Shown here: in pieces, positions 58,486 to 64,000 of the stretch
Layout: each line of letters opens with the position of its first letter
How positions within the stretch are numbered: the stretch's first letter is position 1
NCBI GenBank assembly: GCA_963789255.1
Contig: CAWBJW010000002.1
Coordinates: 2,108,001 to 2,172,000, forward strand
Source of the DNA: DATARH01 sp963789255
Lineage (GTDB): Bacteria; Pseudomonadota; Alphaproteobacteria; ATCC43930; CGMCC-115725
Direction: 5' to 3'
DNA: 64,000 nt
Position numbers and translations under genes: made by a program
The notes under the pieces: model-generated
The model's database searches: none
What the model saw: the letters and a program-made list of their open reading frames with translations, nothing else
Told to the model about the DNA's origin: nothing

Positions 58486-59211
58486 ATGCGGCTCGGCGAT
58501 TTCAGCGTCCTCAGCTTCGACTGCTACGGCACGCTGATCGATTGGGAGAGCGGGATCTGGGCGGCGCTGCAGCCGCTGCTGGCGAAAGCGGCGGGCATGC
58601 CCCCGCGCGAGGCGACGCTCGCGGCCTTCGCCCGGCATGAAAGCGCGCAGCAGGCCGAGACCCCGGGCTTGCGCTATTCCGATCTGCTCGCCCGGGTCCA
58701 CGGCCGCCTCGCCGCGGAGTGGGGGATCGCGCCTGACGAGGCTGCCGGGCGCGCCTTCGGCGCCTCGGTCGGCGACTGGCCGGCTTTTGCCGATTCGGCG
58801 CAGGCTCTCGCCTATCTGCAGGGCTTCTACCGGCTCGTCATCCTGTCGAATGTCGACCGCGCCAGCTTTGCCCGCAGCAATGCGCGGCTCGGCGTCACGT
58901 TCGACGCGATCTATACCGCCGAGGACATCGGCTCCTACAAGCCCGATCCGCGCAATTTCCGCCATATGCTCGACCGCCTGGCCGATTACGGGCATCGCCC
59001 GGACGCGATCCTGCACGTCGCGCAGAGCCTGTTTCACGATCACGGGCCGGCCAAAGGGTGCGGCCTCGCTTCGGCCTGGATCGACCGGCGGCAGGGCAGC
59101 GAAGGGTGGGGCGCGACGCCGCCCCCCGAGGCCGGGGCGCATTACGATTTCCGCTTCGCCAGCCTCGCCGAACTGGAAGCGGCGCACCGCACCGAGCGCG
59201 GCGGCATCTGA
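58486..59211 (+). CDS. haloacid-dehalogenase-type HAD hydrolase
   Basis: 241-residue HAD-superfamily hydrolase of the type II haloacid dehalogenase kind. The ATG at 58486 follows GAGGAGAG and gives MRLGDFSVLSFDCYGTLIDW with the nucleophile aspartate in FDCYGT. The motif 2 serine is in VILSNVDRASFARSN and the motif 3 lysine in SYKPDPRNFRHML. The acidic end of the family is in HVAQSLFHDHGPAKGCG, which retains the pattern of the dehalogenase group. The N-terminal cap domain has the usual helices. The gene precedes an Nramp transporter by 22 bases and diverges from metC. The true substrate may not be a haloacid. Confidence 0.85.
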   Translation: MRLGDFSVLSFDCYGTLIDWESGIWAALQPLLAKAAGMPPREATLAAFARHESAQQAETPGLRYSDLLARVHGRLAAEWGIAPDEAAGRAFGASVGDWPAFADSAQALAYLQGFYRLVILSNVDRASFARSNARLGVTFDAIYTAEDIGSYKPDPRNFRHMLDRLADYGHRPDAILHVAQSLFHDHGPAKGCGLASAWIDRRQGSEGWGATPPPEAGAHYDFRFASLAELEAAHRTERGGI

Positions 59212-59233
59212 CGATGACAGGCGGTGCGACGTT

Positions 59234-60500
59234 GTGATCCCCGAGGAGGACAGGGACGGTGCGGCGGCGCGCTTCGCATCGCGCGTCGGCTGGCAACAAC
59301 TGCTGCTCGCCGTCGGCCCGGGCCTTGTGGTGATGCTGGCCGACACCGAGGCGGGCAGCGTCGTGACCGCCGCGCAGAGCGGCGCGGAATGGGGCTATCG
59401 GCTGGTGCTGCCGCAATTCCTGCTGATCCCGCCGCTGTTCATGGCGCAGGAGCTGGCCGCGCGGCTCGGCCTGACCACCCGGCAGGGCCTGGCCGAGCTG
59501 GTGCTTCGGCGCTCCGGCCGGCTCCCCGCGTTCCTGCTGCTGGCGACCCTGGTTGTCAGTTGCGTCGGAACATTGGTGACGGAGTTGAGCGGGCTTGCCG
59601 GGGTCGGGCAGCTGTTCGGCGTGCCGGTCTGGCAATCGAGCGCGGTTGCGGCGGCCGGCCTCCTGGCGATCGTCTGGACCGGCAGCTACCGCTCGGTCGA
59701 GCTCATCGCGATCATCGTCGGCCTATGCGAGCTGGCCTTTGTGGCGCTCGCCTGGCTGGCGCGGCCGGTGGCCGCCGAAATGGCGGCGCAGGCGTTCGAG
59801 GTGCCGTTCGCGGATCACGGCTACCTCTATCTGCTGGCGGCGAATCTCGGCACCTGCGTCATTCCCTGGGCGCCTTTCTACCAGCAGTCGGCAAGCATCG
59901 ACAAAGGACTGACCCGCGCCAACCTGGCCGCAATGCGGGTCGAGACGCTGTTCGGCGCGATATTGTGCCAGACCGTCACGGCTGCGGTGGTCGTGGCCGC
60001 GGCGGCCGCATTCGGCCACGGCGCAACGGCCGGGCAGGCGCTCGGCAAGGTCGGCGACATCGCTGCGGCCTTCACCGCCGCGGTCGGGCCGATCGCCGGC
60101 CGCACGGTATTCGCGCTCGGGGTGTCCAGCGGCGCACTGGTGGCCGCCATCGTCGTTTGCCTTACCGCCGCATGGGCGTTCGGCGAGGTGCTCGGGCGGC
60201 GCCACTCGTTCAGCGAGAGTCCGGCACGGGCACCTTGGTTCTACAGCGCCTTCACCGTGGTGCTGGTGGGGGGTGCCGCGCTGGTCGGCTCCGGGGTGAA
60301 CCTGGTGCAGGCTGTCGGTCGCGGCGGGCGTGCTGAACGCGGTCCTGTTGCCGATCGTGCTCGGGTTCCTCTATCGCATGGCCCGCCGCGAACTGCCGCC
60401 GGATGTCCGTCTGCACGGCGTCTACGCAGCTTCGGTCGCCGCCGTGCTGGCGCTGACCGCCGCTTTGGGGGTCTATGCCGGCATCGTCGGCTCGCTATGA
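59234..60500 (+). CDS. Nramp-family divalent metal transporter (one apparent frameshift near 60315)
   Basis: Inner-membrane Mn2+/Fe2+:H+ symporter-like protein, about 421 residues after one correction. A GTG at 59234 gives the expected start; upstream ATGs are out of frame. Family marks are LLAVGPGLVVMLADTEAGSV (DPGN-like segment altered to DTEAG), FLLIPPLFMAQELAARLGLT, LAANLGTCVIPWAPFYQQSA (MPH-like region altered) and about eleven helices. An extra G near 60315 breaks the frame; removed, LSVAAGVLNAVLLPIVLGFL continues to the stop at 60500. The changed metal-site motif means it belongs to the distant Nramp-related branch, and the metal may differ. Confidence 0.8.
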
Positions 60501-60553
60501 AGGCTGGAATGCCCGCTCCGTGCGAAGGCTCCCCGCCCTACAGGGGGTGCTCG

Positions 60554-61240
60554 CTAGCGGCCGCCGCGTCCGGGCGTGGTCGCGGTCTCGGCCTGCTCGG
60601 CAAACCGCACATGCGCCGCGATATAGGCGTCGGCATGGCTCGCTAATGCCTCGGCGCAGTCGATGTAGAAATGGTCGGCGCCCGGGATCTTGCGGAAATC
60701 GATCTTGATGTCGCGCTGGTGCGACAGCTTGTGGACAAGCTTCTGCACCGCCTCCGGCGGGACCAGGCTGTCCTGGTCGCCTTGCAGGATCAGCCCGGAA
60801 GACGGACACGGCGCGAGAAAGGTGAAATCGTACTGGTTGGCCGGCGGCGACACCGAGATGAACGAATCGATCTCCGGCCGCCGCATCAACAGCTGCATGC
60901 CGATCCAGGCGCCGAAGGAATATCCGGCGACCCAGCAGGACGCAGCGTTCGGATTGTAGCCTTGCAGCCAGTCGAGGGCCGCCGCGGCATCGGCAAGCTC
61001 GCCCTCGCCGCGGTCGAAGCTGCCCTGGCTGCGGCCGACCCCGCGAAAGTTGAAGCGCAGGGTCGAAAACCCCCGCCGAACAAAGGTCTGATAGAGGGTG
61101 TAGACCACCTTGTTGTTCATCGTTCCGCCATGCAGCGGGTGCGGATGCAGCACCACCGCCATCGGCGCCGTGCCGCCGCGGGCATGGTGATAGCGCCCCT
61201 CGATCCGCCCTTCCGGGCCGTTGATGACGATTTCAGGCAT
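60554..61240 (-). CDS. alpha/beta hydrolase (COG2945-like)
   Basis: 228-residue alpha/beta hydrolase, cytoplasmic. HPHPLHGGTMNNKVVYTLYQ marks the oxyanion region of this subgroup; the nucleophile elbow is GYSFGAWIGM with Ser; the strand LILQGDQDSLVPPEAV carries the Asp and PGADHFYIDCAEAL the His. FNFRGVGRSQGSFDRGEGEL is a conserved feature. The length matches the family. It converges on the Nramp gene (54 bases between stops) and is divergent from cysE. The substrate cannot be told. Confidence 0.88.
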   Translation of the reverse strand: MPEIVINGPEGRIEGRYHHARGGTAPMAVVLHPHPLHGGTMNNKVVYTLYQTFVRRGFSTLRFNFRGVGRSQGSFDRGEGELADAAAALDWLQGYNPNAASCWVAGYSFGAWIGMQLLMRRPEIDSFISVSPPANQYDFTFLAPCPSSGLILQGDQDSLVPPEAVQKLVHKLSHQRDIKIDFRKIPGADHFYIDCAEALASHADAYIAAHVRFAEQAETATTPGRGGR

Positions 61241-61431
61241 GGCAGATCCGGTTCAAATCCGCTAAAATGAGTCAGGTATCGCGAGCAAGTGCATCCAATA
61301 CCCGATCGATCTTGGAATGCGCATACTTGATCCCGTTAGTGGGACAATTATATGCTCATGCCGGTGTCCGCGAATGCGGCAGCGCGCAAGCGATGCCCGA
61401 TCGCGGCCTCGACGATAACATAGTGACGGCG

Positions 61432-62181
61432 ATGCTCTTCGAAAACCTGCGCGATGAGATTGATGCGACGCTGGCCCGCGACCCCGCCGCCCGCTCGCGC
61501 CTTGAAGTCGTGCTGTGCTACCCCGGGTTTCAGGCATTGCTCACCTACCGCCTCGCGCATTGGCTGTGGCAGCGGGGGTGGCATCTCTGCGGGCGCTTCG
61601 TCTCGCATGTCGGGCGGGTGCTGACCGGGATCGAGATCCATCCCGGCGCCCGCATCGGCAGGCGCCTCTTCATCGACCACGGCATGGGTGTGGTGATCGG
61701 CGAAACCGCCGAGATCGGCAATGATTGCACGCTCTATCACGGGGTGACCCTGGGCGGCACCCGCCCGACGCGCGAGCAGGGCGGTCAGAAGCGCCACCCG
61801 ACGATCGGCAACGACGTCATCGTCGGCTCGGGGGCGCAGGTGTTGGGGCCCTTCCGGGTCGGTGACGGCGCCCGCATCGGCGCCGCCGCGCTGGTGCTGA
61901 AGGAAGTGCCGGACGGCGCCACGATGGTCGGTAACCCGGCCCGGCAGGTCGGCCGGCGCGCCATGCCGGGCGAGGCGCCTCCGGCGTTCGAGCCCTATGG
62001 CGTCACCGGCGAGATTCCCGATCCGATCGCGCGCGCGCTCAACGCGCTGCTCGACGAGGTTTCAACATTGCGGACGCGCCTCGGCGAACTCGAACGCGCC
62101 CGCGAACCGGCGGCGGGCGACGACAGCGCGGCGTCCTCCGCCGATCCCGTCCGGCGGCGCGCCCTGAGGGCCCAGCCGTGA
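61432..62181 (+). CDS. cysE: serine O-acetyltransferase
   Basis: Acetylates serine for cysteine synthesis. The ATG at 61432 gives MLFENLRDEIDATLARDPAA, the usual N-terminus, for 249 residues; the frame is open to 61267 but the extra 55 residues look unlike the family. The hexapeptide-repeat beta-helix includes IEIHPGARIGRRLFIDHGMG, VVIGETAEIGNDCTLYHGVT with the catalytic His and GGTRPTREQGGQKRHPTIGN. The end has coiled-coil character (ALNALLDEVSTLRTRLGELE). It is coupled to iscR (overlap of the stop and a GTG start) and so leads a cysteine / Fe-S biogenesis operon. Confidence 0.94.
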   Translation: MLFENLRDEIDATLARDPAARSRLEVVLCYPGFQALLTYRLAHWLWQRGWHLCGRFVSHVGRVLTGIEIHPGARIGRRLFIDHGMGVVIGETAEIGNDCTLYHGVTLGGTRPTREQGGQKRHPTIGNDVIVGSGAQVLGPFRVGDGARIGAAALVLKEVPDGATMVGNPARQVGRRAMPGEAPPAFEPYGVTGEIPDPIARALNALLDEVSTLRTRLGELERAREPAAGDDSAASSADPVRRRALRAQP

Positions 62182-62645
62182 GGCTCAGCGCCAAGGGCCG
62201 CTACGCGGTCATGGCGATGGTCGATCTCGCCCGGCACGGCAACGGCAACCCGGTCTCGCTCGCCGAGATCGCCGTGCGGCAGGAGATCTCGCTTTCGTAT
62301 CTGGAGCAGCTCTTTGCCAAGCTGCGGCGCGGCGGGCTGGTCCGCAGCGTGCGCGGTCCGGGTGGCGGCTATCTGTTGGCGCACGGCCGCGAGGAGACGC
62401 GGATCGTCGACATCATCGTCGCGGTCGACGAGCCGATGCATGCGGTGCGCTGCACCCCCGGCGCCGCGATCGGTTGCCGCGGCGACCGCAGCCGATGCCT
62501 GACCCACGATCTGTGGGAGGAGCTGAGCAACCAGATCCATCTTTATCTGAGCTCGGTGTCGCTCGGCGATGTCTGCGACAAGCGCGTGCTCGGCACCAGC
62601 GGCCTCGCCCAGCGCGAGAGCTATCGCGCCGCGAACGCGCGGTGA
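62178..62645 (+). CDS. iscR: Rrf2-family Fe-S cluster regulator, IscR-like
   Basis: 155-residue transcriptional regulator that senses Fe-S cluster supply. The GTG start at 62178 overlaps the cysE TGA, a coupling that decides the start. The winged-helix part has MRLSAKGRYAVMAMVDLARH and SLSYLEQLFAKLRRGGLVRS, and RGPGGGYLLA in the wing. Three cysteines that bind the cluster in IscR are present in RCTPGAAIGCRGDRSRCLTH. A dimerisation helix follows. The gene precedes iscS by 14 bases. It probably represses its own operon when the cluster is bound. Confidence 0.92.
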   Translation: MRLSAKGRYAVMAMVDLARHGNGNPVSLAEIAVRQEISLSYLEQLFAKLRRGGLVRSVRGPGGGYLLAHGREETRIVDIIVAVDEPMHAVRCTPGAAIGCRGDRSRCLTHDLWEELSNQIHLYLSSVSLGDVCDKRVLGTSGLAQRESYRAANAR

Positions 62646-62659
62646 CCGGTTCACCGGCC

Positions 62660-63776
62660 ATGACCCGGCGCGAGACTTATCTTGATTGGAACGCGACCGC
62701 GCCGCTGCGGCCGGAGGCCGTGGCGGCGATTGCCGCGGCCCTCCGGCGCTGCGGCAACCCGTCGTCGGTGCATCGCTGGGGCCGGGCCGCGCGGCAGAGC
62801 GTCGAGCATGCCCGCGAGGCGGTGGCAGCGCTGATCGGCGCCGCACCCGAGGGGGTCGTCTTCGTCAGCGGCGGCACGGAGGCCAATCATCTCGCGCTGC
62901 TCGGCACCGGGCGGGAGCGAATCCTCGTCTCCGCGGTCGAGCACAGCTCGGTATTGCAGGCGGTTCCCACCGCCGAACGCATCGCAGTTGACGGCAACGG
63001 GATCGTCGATCTGGCCCGGCTGGCAGAGCAGCTCGCCGCCGACCCGTTTCCGGCAATCGTTTCGGTCATGCTCGCCAACAACGAGACCGGCATCATCCAG
63101 CCGATCGCAGATATCGCCGAAATCGCGCATGCGCGAGGCGCCCTGGTCCATTGCGACGCGGTGCAGGCGGCGGGAAAGATGCCGCTTGCGGCAGGCGTGG
63201 TCGGCGCTGATTTCGTCAGCCTCTCGGCGCACAAGCTCGGCGGTCCGCCGGGGATCGGCGCGCTGGTGGTGGCGGGCACTGCGGAACCGACCCCGATGAT
63301 CCGCGGCGGCGGCCAGGAACACGGCCGCCGCGCCGGCAGCGAGAACCTGCCGGGCATCGCCGGCTTCGCGGCGGCGGCCGCGGCCGCGGCGGCAGGCATC
63401 GCCGATTACCAGCGGGTCCGGCAGACTGCGCGACGGACTCGAAGCGGCGGCGATGGCGGCTGTCCCGGACGCCGTGGCGATCGGCGCCGAGATGCCGCGC
63501 CTGCCCAACACGACTTCCCTATCATTACCCGGGGTGGCGGCGGAAACCCAGGTGATCGCGCTCGATCTCGACGGCGTGATGGTCAGCGCCGGCGCGGCGT
63601 GCTCCTCGGGCAAGGTCGGCCCGAGCCATGTGCTGGCAGCGATGGGCGTTGCGCCAGAGATCGCCGCCGGTACGATCCGCGTGAGCCTCGGCTGGACGAC
63701 GACCGAGGCCGATATCGCGCATTTCCTCGATGCCTGGACGGCGCTGCACCGGCGGCTGTCGCGCAGGGCGGCATGA
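62660..63776 (+). CDS. iscS: cysteine desulfurase (one apparent frameshift at 63425)
   Basis: PLP enzyme that supplies sulfur for Fe-S clusters, about 371 residues. The ATG at 62660 gives MTRRETYLDWNATAPLRPEA. Markers are GNPSSVHRWGRAARQSVEHA, VFVSGGTEANHLALLG, MLANNETGIIQPIADIAEIA, VHCDAVQAAGKMPL with the PLP Asp, the PLP lysine in SLSAHKLGGPPGIGAL and GGGQEHGRRAGSEN. An extra base at 63425 (A in CAGACTG) breaks the frame; removed, QLRDGLEAAAMAAV continues to the sulfur-carrying Cys in GAACSSGKVGPSHVLAAMGV and the stop at 63776. It follows iscR and precedes iscA. Confidence 0.92.
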
Positions 63777-63854
63777 CCAAGCGCTCCGTGGCGGCGCGTC
63801 GATCGGAGGATGACGGAAGGCGCCGAGACCCCCACATAGGATTGCCCTATACAA

Positions 63855-63874
63855 GATTGACTGGACAGTCGATC
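63855..63874. promoter_or_regulatory. palindromic operator-like site upstream of iscA
   Basis: GATTGACTG (63855-63863) and CAGTCGATC (63866-63874) pair at eight of nine positions with a two-base spacer. The core GACT ... AGTC resembles the IscR type 1 site, but the central spacing is four bases, one short of the usual five. It lies 34 bases before the iscA start in a gap following iscR-iscS. Confidence 0.35.
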
Positions 63875-63907
63875 ACGGCGATATCAGAGACCGGGAGAAT
63901 GGGAACC

Positions 63908-64000
63908 ATGGCGCTGAAGCAGGCTTTGATCGTGACGGATGCGGCGGCCGAGCGGATCCAGGCCCTGCTGGCCGGGCGCGGCAAACCGTCATTGGGCGTT
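63908..64000 (+). CDS. iscA: IscA/HesB-type Fe-S assembly protein, N-terminal part (3' end outside window)
   Basis: The first 31 residues (MALKQALIVTDAAAERIQAL, then LAGRGKPSLGV) match the opening of the A-type Fe-S carriers: a T-x-x-A-A-x-R-I-x-x-L-L segment followed by the short loop before the core. The cluster-binding cysteines lie beyond the window. It is 131 bases after iscS on the same strand, with an operator-like palindrome between, so it may have its own promoter. The name iscA against sufA cannot be settled from 31 residues. Confidence 0.75.
   Translation, partial: MALKQALIVTDAAAERIQALLAGRGKPSLGV

Noticed and set aside
61267..61431. Longer N-terminus for cysE
   Set aside because: The extra 55 residues do not resemble the family, and the start at 61432 gives the expected opening.

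Overview
The window is a GC-rich chromosomal segment from an alphaproteobacterium, probably Rhodospirillales-like. The clues are the block tRNA-Leu, tig, clpP, clpX, lon, hupB, tRNA-Val, a Caulobacter-style cpa/tad pilus operon, and a cysE-iscR-iscS-iscA cluster. The assignment rests on gene content and gene order only.

Layout. 1-6.2 kb: the end of a Rieske oxygenase, a small protein, an MFS transporter, tRNA-His, a small unknown protein, the NAD(P)HX repair enzyme nnr and malonyl-CoA decarboxylase. 6.2-13.4 kb: the protein-quality-control block (tig, clpP, clpX, lon, hupB) between tRNA-Leu and tRNA-Val. 13.4-20.1 kb: catabolic genes (M20 peptidase, SMP-30 lactonase, a truncated 2Fe-2S gene, a leaderless NMT1-type binding protein, two tandem HpaB-type monooxygenases). 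20.1-21.0 kb: a non-coding stretch with a near-consensus promoter and strong inverted repeats. 21-33 kb: a ClC channel, a secreted FecR-domain protein, a pgm remnant, recA, two polytopic membrane proteins and alaS. 32.8-42.4 kb: a Tad (Flp) pilus secretion locus, tadD on + converging with cpaABCDEF-tadBC on -. 42.6-48.2 kb: small metabolic genes and an amine-oxidase remnant. 48.2-55.9 kb: a surface-sugar block with rfbA, rfbB, two tandem copies of an unrecognised protein of about 650 residues and a DUF4214-methyltransferase. 56.2-57.2 kb: one IS5-family element. 57.2-64 kb: metC, a haloacid dehalogenase, an Nramp transporter, a hydrolase, then cysE-iscR-iscS-iscA.

Many genes, including essential ones (clpX, alaS, hupB, iscS), carry single-base frameshifts that are undone by adding or removing one base, often next to a short homopolymer. 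I read these as uncorrected indels in the assembly, not biology; the Tad region is worst. Three remnants look truly degenerate: pgm, a 2Fe-2S subunit and a flavin amine oxidase.

The best candidate for something undescribed is the tandem pair of roughly 650-residue proteins beside rfbAB and the methyltransferase. Other notable points are a trigger factor with a duplicated 62-residue acidic insert, the HpaB pair with its cytoplasmic binding protein, and the promoter-led non-coding stretch near 20.5 kb.
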